Source: Pseudofabraea citricarpa (Eukaryota > Ascomycota > Leotiomycetes > Helotiales > Dermateaceae). From it: a DNA stretch of 64,000 nucleotides. Position numbers and translations under genes: made by a program. Below the pieces are notes generated by a model that was not told the DNA's origin, ran no database searches, and saw only the letters and a list, made by a program, of their open reading frames with translations. Below, piece after piece: positions 44,987 through 56,946 of the stretch (position 1 is the first letter of the stretch; every line of letters begins with the position of its first letter). The stretch is taken from contig JAPWGK010000006.1 in the NCBI GenBank assembly GCA_029641185.1, forward strand, positions 992,001 to 1,056,000, written 5' to 3'.

Positions 44987-45460
44987 ATGGCAATCAAACC
45001 AATTACTGGCGTACGTATCATCCTGCGATTCTCCTGCACCCAAGTCGTTCTGGGTAGCTGTTTGATAGCTTAAACGACATGAGCTGATTTCTTTGCAGAT
45101 GCTCCGACGGGGCCTTGTCCTTGACCTCAGCGTCGCTTTCGGTGAGTGAATATAATGCGGATAGATGGGTTGCAATTTATGGATTGTGGATGGCTCGAAG
45201 GAAGAGCTATGGCAATTGAGCGATTTGAAGGGCGTGGGATGCTAGCAACAAACAGTGACTAATACAGCGTGAACCAGGTCTCGGAACTTCTTTCGGATAT
45301 CTCTTCTGGTACGTGTATTGGGATTGAAAGCTATGAGGCGGCACATCTGAATACTTCTAACGATTGAATCAGGTACGGCTACCATGTCCCAGCAGTCCGC
45401 AAGCGCGATCTTTTCTACTCGAAGTTGGAGGACCAAAGAGCGGCAGCCGCTGCAGCATAG
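44987..45460 (+). CDS. COX9: cytochrome c oxidase subunit VIIa-like (Cox9)
   Basis: Four exons (44987..45010, 45099..45141, 45278..45308, 45373..45460) give only 61 residues. The spliced protein starts MAIKPITGMLRRGLVLDLSV, has a single transmembrane helix (LSVAFGLGTSFGYLFWYGY) and ends VRKRDLFYSKLEDQRAAAAAA. That is the layout and length of the fungal nuclear-encoded Cox9 subunit at the periphery of respiratory complex IV in the inner mitochondrial membrane. Every exon is too short to stand out as an open frame. All three introns keep phase and have good donors (gtacgt, gtgagt, gtacgt). Confidence 0.9.
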
Positions 45461-46597
45461 ATGGACTAGGCTTTAATGTTTGCAAGAAGGATCGATCGGA
45501 GCGGGGATATTCATTTCGAGTGGACAGTGGGAACGGTGGAGATATGCTACGAGGAACCAAGCTGTACATTACCAACACCAATGGAGGTCCTGACAATTTG
45601 ATACCTTCTGTTGAGCAGGCTCGGCTTTCTTGTGTGCCCAGGAATCTATTATAGTATGCCGGTCCATCGAACGTAGAAAACGGCTGAGAAACTGTGCTGT
45701 TTTCATATTAAGCAGCCAACTTGGAAGGGGATTCTTTTCTCAGGCGATTCCAAGTGTTATCACTACATTATGAAAGCCACAATGTGAGAAATTGGTACAG
45801 CAAAGAATTTCTTGTGAAATCAATTACCATGCTGACCTATCTAGAAGAGCCTACCTTTGCAAGAGGTGGAACCAAAAGGATCTAGTGTTAATGCTTTCAG
45901 TGTAAATGGGCTGTTGTCTTCTAAGCAAGCACAGCTGTTTCAAATATTCCAGCATATTACAAGGCAGCCGGAAGGCTTTTTCTGCATAAGGCATTTTGAA
46001 AGATGGGATGTATCTACTATCTGACGATACCATAGGTATCTAAGGCAAGACAATGTGAAGACTTATGTTTACCGTTCTAAAGTAGAAATTAATGGTAACT
46101 TATAATTAATAACATCTCAAATTAAGCACAGCTACAGATTTTAAAAGGGCCCAGCCAATAATAACCTTTGTCCATAGGAATAACTCTTAAACTAGAGAAT
46201 CTTTGAGTAGCAAACCACGTGGATTTGCTAAAGAAACGATTGCCATAAATGAATGGCCAGAAGCATTACCATAATAAGCCAACTTAAAATAAATGAGCTC
46301 TAGGACCTCATCTTGCCTCACGATTCTGTTGATTGGGTTTGTCCGACGATAAGGGAAGATAGACAAGAATGACATTGCCTGCAGGTGCCCCTCCCAGTGG
46401 AGGTCAGTCACCTCAACCTGGAAGTTACACCTCACGCTAACCAGTTGCTGCCTCATATTTCGGCATCAATAGGCGCACAATGCCGGACCATTTTTCAATT
46501 CTCGCTTAGGGTCTAGCTCGCCAATTCGCACACGGAGGTAAATTCACATTTTTGAACATCATCCTCATTCTTGTCGCAACAGATTGAACAGCCCAAC
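45461..46597. other. AT-rich intergenic, RACK1 promoter
   Basis: No supported gene. AT-rich around 46060-46150. A CCAAT-like word (cagccaata) lies near 46151. The last 100 bp precede the RACK1 start and probably contain its leader. Confidence 0.5.
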
Positions 46598-47888
46598 ATG
46601 ACGGAACAACTCATTCTCAAGGGCACCCTTGAGGGCCACAGCGGCTGGGTTACTTCCCTCGCAACTTCTCTCGAGAACCCAAACATGCTCTTGTCTGGCT
46701 CGCGCGACAAGACCTTGATCATCTGGAACTTGACCCGCGATGAGAGCTCTTACGGATACCCAAAGCGATCTCTCCACGGCCACTCTCACATCGTTTCCGA
46801 CTGCGTACGTTATCCTTGATTTTGGGGCCAAAAGCTGTGGGGTTTGGGTATTTGTGGACATTTGCTGAGATTCAATACAGGTCATCTCCTCTGACGGAGC
46901 CTATGCCCTCTCAGCTTCGTGGGATAAGACTCTCCGCCTCTGGGAGCTTTCCACCGGTACCACCACCCGCCGATTTGTTGGACACACCAACGATGTTCTC
47001 TCCGTCTCCTTCTCCGCCGACAACAGACAAATTGTCTCCGGATCCCGCGACCGCACCATCAAGCTCTGGAACACTCTTGGTGACTGCAAGTTCACCATCA
47101 CCGAGAAGGGACACGCCGATTGGGTTTCATGCGTTCGATTCAGCCCCAACCCCCAGAACCCAGTTATTGTCAGCTCTGGATGGGACAAGCTTGTCAAGGT
47201 AAGCTTGAATTTAATACCATGCTACAAGTCGGACATGTGGGGTCAACATGATGTTACGCAATCTACAAAGTATTTGCTACTTCAGAGCCTGGGAGACCAG
47301 GCCATGAGACAACCCAACACCAATGCCCTGATTCAAGACATCCACATGTTCCGATTTGTGCCCGAGTGAGAGATAGGGGATTTTTTTACTAACAGAATAC
47401 AAGGTTTGGGAACTCTCCTCTTGCCGCCTCCAGACCGACCACATCGGACACTCTGGATACATTAACACCGTTACCATCTCCCCCGATGGATCCCTCTGCG
47501 CTTCCGGTGGAAAGGATGGAACCACCATGCTGTGGGACTTGAACGAGTCTAAGCACCTTTACTCCTTGAACGCTGGTGACGAGATCCATGCTCTTGTCTT
47601 CTCCCCCAACCGCTACTGGTTGTGCGCCGCCACCTCCAGCAGCATCATTATCTTCGACTTGGAGAAGAAGAGCAAGGTTGATGAGTTGAAGCCAGACTTC
47701 CAATCCGTTGGCAAGAAGAGCAGAGAGCCAGAATGTATCAGCTTGGCATGGAGTGCTGACGGACAAACTCTTTTCAGGTATGTTACAATTCACTACAGCT
47801 CCTTTATAAAATTTATAACTAACACTGTGTGATTAGTGGATACAGTGACAATGTTATTCGGGTGTGGGGCGTCATGTCAAGAGCATGA
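46598..47888 (+). CDS. cpc2: G-protein beta-like ribosomal scaffold CPC-2/RACK1
   Basis: Four exons (46598..46804, 46881..47198, 47404..47777, 47837..47888) give 316 residues, the standard RACK1 length. Seven WD40 repeats are visible, with GH and WD endings such as [51 protein letters not shown] and [13 protein letters not shown]. The last blade ends [20 protein letters not shown]1 sits on the 40S subunit head near mRNA exit and links translation to signalling; in fungi it is cross-pathway control gene cpc-2. Start context is aacATGacg. Intron 2 is 205 bp, three times longer than the others. Confidence 0.96.
47244..47336 (+). ncRNA. possible intronic box C/D snoRNA in RACK1 intron 2
   Basis: Inside the unusually long second intron are a C-box-like aTGATGt (47248-47254) and, about 75 nt later, a CTGA D box (47328-47331). 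A weaker internal TGAGA lies between them. RACK1 introns host snoRNAs in animals. The flanks do not form a clear terminal stem, so this is only a candidate. Confidence 0.2.
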
Positions 47889-48981
47889 GAAATTTGATCT
47901 TCGTGGGTATGGGGGATCATGGTCATGGAGAACTTGCGGGATTTGCAATTTCTTGTCAGGTGACAAGATGTACTCCAGAAAATGGCATACAATGACTCAA
48001 TTAAGAACAAAAATTTAAAACCCCATGTCGAATGTGCACTGGTTTCAAATGTTGTAAGATCAATATCGTTTGGCTACCCTGTTGAATGCATGAGGCTATT
48101 CATACTTCTGCATAAGCAACCTTCCAATAACCTTTTTTGCTTTCATACCGGCACAAGTCTCTTGTCTGAAATGATAGTTCTTAATAGCACCCTCTCCAAG
48201 TCTTTATACTACAGTGTTTGTGCCAGGGATGGTCAGAGTATTGATTTACGCATAATGTCCCTAGTCGCTTGTTACATCGCTTAATATGAGCGGAATACGT
48301 TTTAATTCATCTCACTATCTTGCTTTCTTAGCCAAAGTCTTGAAGCGTGGAAATTAACTTGCACATGAAAAAGACTTGTCTATAGGCATGTCATTCCCTG
48401 TAGTTGTCTTTCACACAAACCACATCAATAATCAATCTACAGCTCATTCAGAAAAGAGCAGATATTCAACATTGGAATGACGGTTCTAACCGCCGAAAAA
48501 GGATGCTAAGCATATAAATGCAGGGTTTTGAAATCCTTTTATACATTCTCAATTTAAACTCTTTACTAGTAGCGTGAAACTTGAATACCTTTTTTTTTTT
48601 TCATTTGTGGGAATAGCCATGTCTCTCGCAACATTAGGAGAGGTCACTATCAAACCTAGAAACTCAAAACCAACATCCGGAAACCTTCGAAGCCCATTGA
48701 CTTGAGATAACAAGACTTCAGTTGCCTTTTCGTGTTTCTTTAATGAAAGAAAATAGTTTACAAATAGCAGCAACGAAGCAGTGGCATATAGTCGTGAGTA
48801 AAGTTAAACACCTATGATGAACTATCAAGGACTTGCAAAAGTAGATACGAAAATATGTACAATGAATATATCCTAGAACTGCTCGTCTATGTCATCCTGA
48901 TAGTCCTATAGTTCTATAGTTCTCCGCTCTCAACCCTCGTTCCCTCGCTTAGTCACTAAGGTCTATGAAACCACCTCTCTT
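47889..48981. other. intergenic
   Basis: Holds the 3' flanks of RACK1 and of the first LPMO gene, including a T(11) run near 48591. Short frames have no recognisable domains. Confidence 0.5.
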
Positions 48982-50116
48982 CTAACATGTGAAGACACTG
49001 GGACCCGGAGCTGTGTAGCTAGACAGTGTCTGGTAGATGTTGATGAGGATACCTGGATCTGAAGCCTATAACAAGATCAGCATAAACATGAAAAATAGAA
49101 AAGCAGTCACTTACAGAGTAGGCTCCTGGTAGGCTGACAGTGGCAGGACTCTTTGCTGATGTTCCTCCCTTAATGTTGATTTGAGCGCATTCCATCTAAA
49201 AATCGAAGGTCAGCAAACCATCATTTCTTGAGCGGTTGTTAAGTTACGAGGTCTACTTACATAGAATTGAGCTCCTCCCGAACCACCAGCACTGTGCAAG
49301 GCAAGAAGTTCTGCCCGGAGGAGGTATTGTCCAGGAGTGATACAAGCTGGGATAGGAATTTGTTGGACACCACCTGCGGCAATCTAGGAAATACTTAGTA
49401 CATTAAAACCTCTTTAGAATCGAAATATCTTTACCAAATCATCTACCGCCCATGTGTTTGCTGGGGCCACTGTCAGTATATAAGATCATAAAAGCAGAAG
49501 AGACACCTACATGCTGCATCATAGCCATCAGAGCTGATCTTGAACCATCCATCACTGCTCGATCGTTAGTTTACCACCTCCAGTTATGTGCCCTGCAACA
49601 TACCCAGGTCCTGCGTCGCTGGTGGCGTCTGTGACTTTCTTCAAATAAGCTTGTACTGGACCCTGGAAACACTTAGTATATCGTATAACATCTGGTCATC
49701 TCTGATCATACCTTGTGGCTGGAATCAATAACATCTGTGGAATCGCTTGTCAAAGTGTGTCGCCAAGTTGCTTGAACAGTAGAGCCAGCTGTGACATCAA
49801 TTACCACATCTGTGGCAGTTGTTGGGTTCGGACCGCCATTGCACGCAATATAATCGGTGGTAACATCTGTAATTGGCTAAAAGAAAACACTTCTTAGTGC
49901 ATTCCAGAGTTTGGCTTCGGTGGGAAACTTACGCCATCGTATGAAGGAACTCGAACACCAACACCAACGCCTGCAGGTGTCATTTAATCTATCTTCAAAT
50001 GTGCATTGTAACTACATACCACTAGTGACGCCTCCAGATGTGAGCTGGGTGAAAATGGTATGCGAGGAAGCTACGCCTGCGAGAGCAGCTGAAGAAAGAA
50101 CGGCTTGAAACTTCAT
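48982..50116 (-). CDS. AA9 lytic polysaccharide monooxygenase, no CBM
   Basis: Nine exons (50116..50020, 49970..49933, 49876..49712, 49662..49604, 49554..49511, 49469..49435, 49383..49261, 49195..49115, 49065..48982) give 241 residues. A signal peptide ([18 protein letters not shown]) is cut just before [11 protein letters not shown], which places the copper-binding His at position 1. The second copper His is in SSHKGPVQAYL, and the axial Gln/Tyr pair lies in GAQFYMECAQI. RVPSYDGPITDV and the C-terminal [12 protein letters not shown] are typical AA9 landmarks. The enzyme oxidatively cleaves cellulose outside the cell. It has no CBM1. Nine exons in about 1.1 kb is extreme fragmentation, and unspliced frames look like nonsense. 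Confidence 0.93.
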
Positions 50117-51252
50117 GGTGGCAAGTTGAGACGGGAAAGAATATGAAGAAGCGATGGACTGATCTGCTCTCAAAAATCCAAAGAGAGTAGAGATACTTAT
50201 TGATTGACCAAGAGAAGATGATCGACACTCATTTCATTGAAAGAGGAAGTGTACATGTGCCTCCGAATCAGTTAGAGTATTCATCACCTGCCAACCCAAC
50301 CAGAAATAAGTTCATCAGAAGTATTGCACCATAGATACGTTCAATTCAATAAGAATTTCCTCATATTGACAACTAAGAATCAAGGGAGACAGCACCCATC
50401 CATGGTTGGACCGGACCATGACTTCCATCTCGTTAAACCGACGGCCCGCGAACGCGAAGTTTCGAGTTTACTCTCTCTTAGGGACTAGCAATGCAACGAT
50501 ATGATGCCGATCAGTTCTCGCCCCCAAGTAAACATGGTTCAATTATCCGCATTGTTCTCTTTGAACAAGTCGGAGCTGGTTGGTCGGTACTTGCCTTGCG
50601 CCCTCGCTTGTGGATCTGGTGACCCAGTATTTTCAGGGGGGCGTCTCGCGTAAAGTGGTCTTGGCTGTGGCATCTAAGACGCGGAACCTTCACTGCGCTA
50701 TTACTGTGCTGTCCGCAATTTCAAGGGTTCCCCACACTCCTTGTCTGATATCTGATATGAGTTGTAAAAGGGCCGTGTTTTGATGAACACATTATCTGGC
50801 TCAGTCATGGAACAATATCGTGAAGCTGGTCTTCGCATTTCCAGTTTTTGCTGCCATTACTATTGCCATAATACTCCTAGCAACCAAGTTAACCTAGATT
50901 ATCTTGCCCATTAACGTATACATACTTACACTTGCCGAACTAGGATCTCCTTGTTATTTGAAGTGTTGAGATAAAATTTGGTAAGCTTAGATATTTGTAC
51001 CGGGAATTACTTCTACTGGTTCAGTATGGATCACGAATCTGTTCTAGTGATAATTTCATCAAATATCTACAAATCAAACTTTCCGCTATAAAGTGAAAGG
51101 TGGTGGTGATTCAGTAAAAGTATGTACAATAAGAAGTATAATCTGAGAAGTTCCTTCGTCCCCCTTCGTTAAAATGGCGTTATCTCACACGACGAATTCT
51201 TATCCCTAGAGTCTAGACTACTTGTGGAGTGTATATTTGAGGCTCATTTTAT
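50117..51252. promoter_or_regulatory. promoter of first LPMO and 3' flank of second
   Basis: No supported gene. The LPMO start at 50116 (minus) is fed from here. I see no GGCTAAA core on either strand in this interval and no clear TATA box. Confidence 0.4.
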
Positions 51253-52254
51253 TTAGCAAGTTGCCACAGCTGGGCCAGGAACAGTGTAGTTGGTGAACTA
51301 GTAAATTATCAGATCAGTTACATATTTCCAAGTCTGAGAATTTGTACTTACACCGTTGTAAATGTTGACAGTATATCCGGGATCGGTCTCTTTGAAGGCT
51401 CCAGGAATAGCGACCTTTGGTCCAAGATCTTTAGATCCCCCTCCAGTCACGCTGATTTGAGCACACTCGATGTAAAACTACAAGTATATATGCTTTAGCA
51501 AAAGATAGTTTACTAATGAATCATGAATACATACCTGAGGGATTCCAGCAGGCCATGGGTTATGGATTCCAAGCTGTTGGATACGAAGCAAATACTCGCC
51601 GCTGGGAATGCATGCTGGTATGTTGAAGGTATATGTTTCTATTTAAGGGCATGTTAGAACAATATTCGAACTCGAAATGCCACGAGGGCACTTGACATAC
51701 GCTTCAAATCCCAAGTGGCTGCTCCATTTGAGAAAGTAGGACCGATATCCAAAATCTTGAACCACACTGCTCCGGATCCATCGAAGGCTGCTGCTGTGGT
51801 GGGTGCTTTGGCCAGGTAGACTGAGACTGGCCCCTGATGATAGACAGCTACATCAGCTGTGAAGGACACAGATGATCCAGCAGCCACCGAAACCGTCTCT
51901 GTTCCGCTACCTGTAGCTCCGACATTACATCTCAAATCGTTGGAAGCCAAGTCTAATTGAACGGTTGGTACATGCGTTAGAACTGGTAGAGCTGGACGAA
52001 CCCGTAACTGGAGAGTTGTAGTTGCTGTTCTCTCTGATATACTGATATGTGGCACCTTTGGCACTATTTCAAAGTTAGAATATCTTTCGTGGATTTTTCT
52101 TTAGGCCAGCTCACCCGTTGGCCGTAAAAGTATTGAAAATGTCTTTGTGGCTATTAGCTTCCGATATTTGCATTGTTTCAAACTACTTACAATGAGCAGA
52201 CGCATGACCAACCAAAGTGGAAAACCCCAATAGAGATGCTGCAAGGCCCTTCAT
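51253..52254 (-). CDS. AA9 lytic polysaccharide monooxygenase, second copy, no CBM
   Basis: Seven exons (52254..52191, 52142..52115, 52063..52002, 51952..51701, 51638..51535, 51477..51352, 51297..51253) give 226 residues. The signal peptide ends SAH and the mature protein starts [11 protein letters not shown], so the copper-binding His is N-terminal as required. The second His is in [14 protein letters not shown] and the axial pair in [11 protein letters not shown]; the end is [25 protein letters not shown] and SNDLRCN flank a 49-bp intron that is easily missed because it stays open in another frame. It differs clearly from the copy at 48982 (HTIF versus HYIF start, different loop lengths), so the two are old paralogs, not a recent tandem duplicate. 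Confidence 0.93.
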
Positions 52255-52363
52255 CTTGAATGTAGCTAGAACGTTGAGATATGATACTCAGGAAACGAAA
52301 AGTGTTGGAGGTGAAATGATTCGGTTCTTGGCTGATCAAATGAATGTGTGTGCTAGTGAGTGA

Positions 52364-52371
52364 TTTATATA
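52364..52371 (-). promoter_or_regulatory. TATA box of second AA9 gene
   Basis: TATATAAA on the minus strand, about 110 bp upstream of the start codon at 52254. Confidence 0.5.
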
Positions 52372-53174
52372 CCTCTTCACAGGATGAGAATCGAGATCTA
52401 AAGAAGTGTACCAGCATCATTCTTTCAACCCCTTACAACTCATTTTCAATCAAGGCCATACAGGAGTATATCGTGAATACCCCACTACTACTCCGGGTAA
52501 TTGCAGTAGTTGGGAGTTTCTAGTGTAGTAACATAGTGCTCCTTGTTAATAAAAAAATTATATATCATGGTACTGTAGATGCTTGCACTCAGCAGACATA
52601 ATACTCGAAAAAGAAAACAGGTATGCCGATCATCTTTGACATTACCCCGAATAAGCGCTCGGAGAACGGCACATGAAAGCTTGGAAGGGACTTAGAAGCA
52701 TAAGATTACGTGGATCTTTGCCCTATCTTAATATAAGCATAAAAGTAAGTTCGGGCTGCAATCACTCTGGTTGTCTAGAATCTTTTTTACTATAAAAATT
52801 AGACATGACTTCTCGTGCTGTGGGGGGGAAAAAGTGCTTGTATGGTTTGGCGATCATACACTATAATGAACAGTTCAAAACAATGGCGAAGGTTTAATAC
52901 TTGAAGTAACTGGAGAAAGACTATTTGGATACCAAGAGCATATGCATCTTGGAATTATGCTTCATTCTACTTGATTCGTCTTTTCTTGATGTACTTTTTG
53001 GTATGGTCTATCGCTTAAATATGCTGTGCGGAGCGCCCGGCCCGCTGCTATATTAACCAATCTATCTGCTCCAGGGCGAAGATCTATACATTGCCGGTGG
53101 AGTGCAATGAAAACGCGTGGCATCGAAAAGTACCGGAGCAAGGCATGCCTGATCTGAAAATGGACTTGTGTTCC

Positions 53175-53181
53175 GGCTAAA
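53175..53181 (+). promoter_or_regulatory. GGCTAAA, XlnR/Xyr1-type activator site
   Basis: This exact match to the (hemi)cellulase activator core lies about 0.95 kb from both the GH6 and the AA9 start codons. A single 7-bp match can occur by chance. Confidence 0.35.
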
Positions 53182-54033
53182 TTACCTCAAGAGATCTCAG
53201 TTCAGCCAATGATAATGATGTTTCCTGTCCGCTCGGCAGTGAAAACTGGTAAGAAGCAAAAGCCAATCAGATATGGCGCAAGCAGTCAGCACAGAAACCA
53301 AACAATTGAATACCGGGGATCATCAAAATTCAAATCAAAGCGATTTTTATTCATTATACCTGTTTGCAGGAAGATTGTGAGGATAGCTGTTTGCAGGAGA
53401 GTCAGTATGATCGGTGTGTTAAGAGTGGGAATCACATGATCACATGGCAGATCAACCCCTCAGTTATGATGGTACCTTAATCTATTCTTCACCCGTGATC
53501 TCTTTATAGTTACATTAGGCACAAATGACCAGTCGGCTTCCTTCATTTTACTTCTTCCCCATGAACTACGGCAAATTGTGGTTTGTCACAAGACATGTTG
53601 AAGTCTCTCTCGGCCCGTGGCTTCCTAGTTCCTTGAGCCATGTTCAGAAAACAAACCTCGGTCATCGACAAGTAGATGTTTACAGTATTGAAGCCCTACA
53701 TCCATTTTTAAAGGGTAGAGATTCATCACCGCCATGAGCGTTTCTTCGGTACAGTTCTTTTTTTGTAATGTATTTGATTCTATGTAGCTGAATTGAAACC
53801 ATTTGAGTCTTGCAACGATTTTTGGACCTCTTTTGGTCTGCCTTTTTATTACAAGGTATCGCTCGGAGGCACATTACACTTTTCAAGCCACTTCCGTGAA
53901 CATGCCTCTATAATGGGCTCAATATTACCCCAGCTCAGCCTATACAGGCAGAACTGGCAAGCCGGCTTTGGTGTTCCGTTTCTGAGTACCTGAAAACAAA
54001 AGTTTAAGGCGGTAGTCTATTTGCATGGCTCCG

Positions 54034-54039
54034 TATAAA
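54034..54039 (+). promoter_or_regulatory. TATA box of GH6 gene
   Basis: TATAAA within ccgtataaag, 87 bp before the GH6 start codon. Confidence 0.5.
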
Positions 54040-54125
54040 GTCTCTTCAAAATCCAGTCATTAGAAAATTATCATCCCGATTCATTCTTTCAACTCTTTTG
54101 CAGTCATTTATTCTTACTATCCATA

Positions 54126-55743
54126 ATGGGTTTCAAAAATGTATTGCTGGCCGCAGCGGCCCTAGCTCCGGCTACCTTAGCACAACAACCAGCATATGCA
54201 CAATGTAAGCTTGCTATTTAACGATTGAAGTTTGAGAAGGTTTAACGTTACATGTCAGGTGGTGGCCAAGGATGGAGTGGAGGAACTACTTGTGTCAGTG
54301 GATATACTTGCACCTTCAGCAACACCTATTACTCCCAATGTCTTCCAGGATCAGCTGCACCAGGAACTACCACGACACCTGGCGCAACTACTACAGCTAG
54401 AACAACCACCACTGGGACCGGAACGGCTACAGTTCCAGCTACCACGACTGCTGTGGCTTCAGGCAACCCATTCTCTGGCTACGCTCTTTATGCGAACCCA
54501 TATTATGCATCGGAGATCAGCTCTCTTGCTATTCCATCGCTCAGCCCTGCGTTGCAAACAAAGGCTGCAGCAGTTGCAAAAATTGGAACTTTCGTTTGGC
54601 TTGATGTAGCAGCTAAGGTCCCAACTATGGGCACATATCTTGCCAATATCCGAGCCTTGAACAAGGCTGGAGCGAGCCCTCCAGTTCTCGGAACGTTCGT
54701 CGTGTATGACTTGCCAGATCGTGACTGTTCTGCTCTCGCTTCCAACGGAGAGTACAGCATTGCAGATGGTGGTGCTACTAAGTACAAGGCTTACGTTGAT
54801 GCCATCAAGGATATCTTGGTTACCTACTCAGATGTCAAGGTCGTTCTCGTCATTGGTAAGTCTGACTTTACGTGACTATAAAAATATTTACTCATAATTT
54901 TAGAACCCGATTCTCTTGCCAATTTGGTCACCAATTTGAATGTCGCAAAGTGCTCTAACGCTGCAAGCACATACAAGGAGTTAACTCAATACGCAATTAA
55001 GACACTTAACCTTCCTAATGTGTCTATGTACCTCGATGCTGGTCATGCTGGATGGTTAGGATGGTCTGCAAACATTGGACCGGCTGCTCAACTATTTGGA
55101 GATGTCTTCAAAGCAGCTGGTAGCCCAGCTGCAGTCCGAGGTCTTGCTACAAACGTCGCCAATTACAATGCCTGGACCATTAGTACCTGCCCTTCATACA
55201 CCCAAGGAAATTCGAACTGCGATGAGAAGAGATATATCAATGCTCTTGCCCCACTCCTCACTTCAGCCGGTTTCCCTGCTCATTTCATTATGGATACTAG
55301 TGAGTTTAGCTCTTCGTGATTTTTTAGAGATGTACCGTTGCTAACAAATGTTTTAGGTCGTAATGGTGTCCAGCCAACAGCCCAGCAAGCTTGGGGAGAT
55401 TGGTGCAACCTTGCAGGAACTGGCTTTGGTCTTCGACCGGGTACAAACACTGGAGACGCGCTTGAGGATGCCTTTGTCTGGATTAAGCCCGGCGGAGAAG
55501 CTGATGTAAGTTCTTAAATGTTTTGGAGACAACAATCAGGCTAATTATTGTGAAATAGGGTACCTCGGATACTAGTGCTGCCCGTTACGATGCGCACTGC
55601 GGCGCTTCTGATGCTCTCAAGCCTGCTCCAGAAGCTGGAACTTGGTAAGTTATACCCATTAATTGAAGAACTTTTGACTAAGTATCAATAGGTTCCAAGC
55701 ATACTTCGAGCAACTTCTGACCAACGCCAACCCAGCCTTTTAA
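54126..55743 (+). CDS. GH6 cellobiohydrolase II with N-terminal CBM1
   Basis: Six exons (54126..54204, 54259..54855, 54904..55299, 55357..55505, 55559..55644, 55692..55743) give 452 residues. The order is: signal peptide ([19 protein letters not shown]), a CBM1 cellulose-binding module ([13 protein letters not shown] ... YYSQCLPG), and a Thr/Pro/Gly-rich O-glycosylated linker. The GH6 catalytic domain follows. The catalytic acid Asp lies in [20 protein letters not shown] and a second conserved Asp in EPDSLANL. The product-side region has [12 protein letters not shown] and ends [17 protein letters not shown]. This Cel6A-type enzyme releases cellobiose from the non-reducing end and acts with the neighbouring AA9 LPMOs. 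An intron interrupts the first codon of the CBM1 Cys. Confidence 0.96.
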
Positions 55744-56430
55744 GACTGATAAAGAATGCCTTAAAATTTTCATTTATTACAAACTCTAAATCTACAATCA
55801 TTTCAAAATCTGTATATAAATTATTCTTCTAGTACATATTTACAAATCAGTCTCCTGAGCAAATAACTTGCAGAATTGAATGTGCTACGTGTGCAACGTA
55901 TTTATATTATTATTACTCTGGAAATTGCGAAAATCCTCTAGTTAAACAATAAGCTACTGTTATGACACGATACTTTTTCGAGTGAAAAGTGAAGAAAAGA
56001 ACATGATGCACTAAAAGACTCATGTCGCTTAAATGGCCGCATTTCCTAAGCGATACAAGGTTTGGTAGAGGTTTAGAGAAATTTAACTATGAAAGTAGCT
56101 ATTTCATAGTCCGTGAGAAATGCAACTAATCTATTTACTGGAAACTGCAAATAACGCAACCTTTCATTTCATGTTCCGGTGGTTTCGCTGTTTGCAAGAA
56201 CAAAGAAAGTAAATTACTTTCCGCTTGCGGAATTCTGATGGTGTAGATCAACAGGCGAAAACTTCTTTGTCAACTTCTTCCTACTGTTGTCCATATATCT
56301 TATAAGAACAATAGAATATCACCATATTTTCAAGCAAGTTTTATTTTTCAAAAGCAGCTCCATATTATCTGCTCACTTAACTCATTCAGAAGATTCACAG
56401 TATCATACCACTCCTAATCTCTACACCAAA
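55744..56430. other. intergenic
   Basis: AT-rich 3' flank of GH6 followed by the promoter of the first Cys-loop membrane protein; a TATA-like tatatcttataa lies near 56293. No gene seen. Confidence 0.5.
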
Positions 56431-56946
56431 ATGATTGCAAACACACTTGAAGCTCATGGCTATACTTTTGAGGTATGGGCAGCCTTTTTAGTATGGTTGA
56501 CATTCAGTTTCGCTAGTCTCCTACGATGCAATGGATATCTCCGTTGGAGCATCTTCCAGATATCCTTCATTCTCTTCGCTTTCCACCAGCTCCTACCAAT
56601 CTATCAACACTGGAACGCTTCCCAGAACACTGCAAGACTATGTGCCGCTCAATGGAAGAATGCGGGATGTGACTTGCCGACTCGGCCCCCAACCACCACC
56701 GTCGACCAATGCTTAGAATTGGTTAGATGCGCCAGTTTCCAGCTGAGCGATATTTATGATGAGATATATTATCTACTATGGAATGCTATTATATACGCTG
56801 GTCTCGCATTTGTATCCTCAGAAACTCTTGTCTACTTATTTGAGATTTCGGATTTGAAGAACTTTGACGACGAAGATGTTGACGGGGGCGAGTTGTATAA
56901 GAGTGACTTTGACGACGAGGACGAATTTGCGTCAGTATACTACTAA
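56431..56946 (+). CDS. three-TM Cys-loop membrane protein, member 1
   Basis: A single exon of 171 residues from ATG 56431 (caaaATGatt). Two closely spaced hydrophobic helices (about residues 14-31 and 41-58) are followed by a loop of about 50 residues with four cysteines at 71, 80, 94 and 100. A third helix spans about 112-137. The tail is short and strongly acidic (FDDEDVDGG, FDDEDEF). I do not recognise the family. The cysteine spacing C-x8-C-x13-C-x5-C recurs with slight changes in the next two genes on the same strand, which marks the three as related. An even number of cysteines in a loop between helices suggests two disulphides outside the cytosol. Local context (cellulases upstream) gives no clear function. 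Confidence 0.75.
   Translation: MIANTLEAHGYTFEVWAAFLVWLTFSFASLLRCNGYLRWSIFQISFILFAFHQLLPIYQHWNASQNTARLCAAQWKNAGCDLPTRPPTTTVDQCLELVRCASFQLSDIYDEIYYLLWNAIIYAGLAFVSSETLVYLFEISDLKNFDDEDVDGGELYKSDFDDEDEFASVYY

Larger units (their letters stand above)
52255..54125. promoter_or_regulatory. divergent promoter region between AA9 and GH6 genes
   Basis: 1.87 kb between oppositely oriented cellulase genes, with no supported gene. It contains TATA-like boxes near both ends, one GGCTAAA (XlnR/Xyr1-type) site in the middle and a GTGGGG (CreA-type SYGGRG) site at about 52818-52823. Confidence 0.5.
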
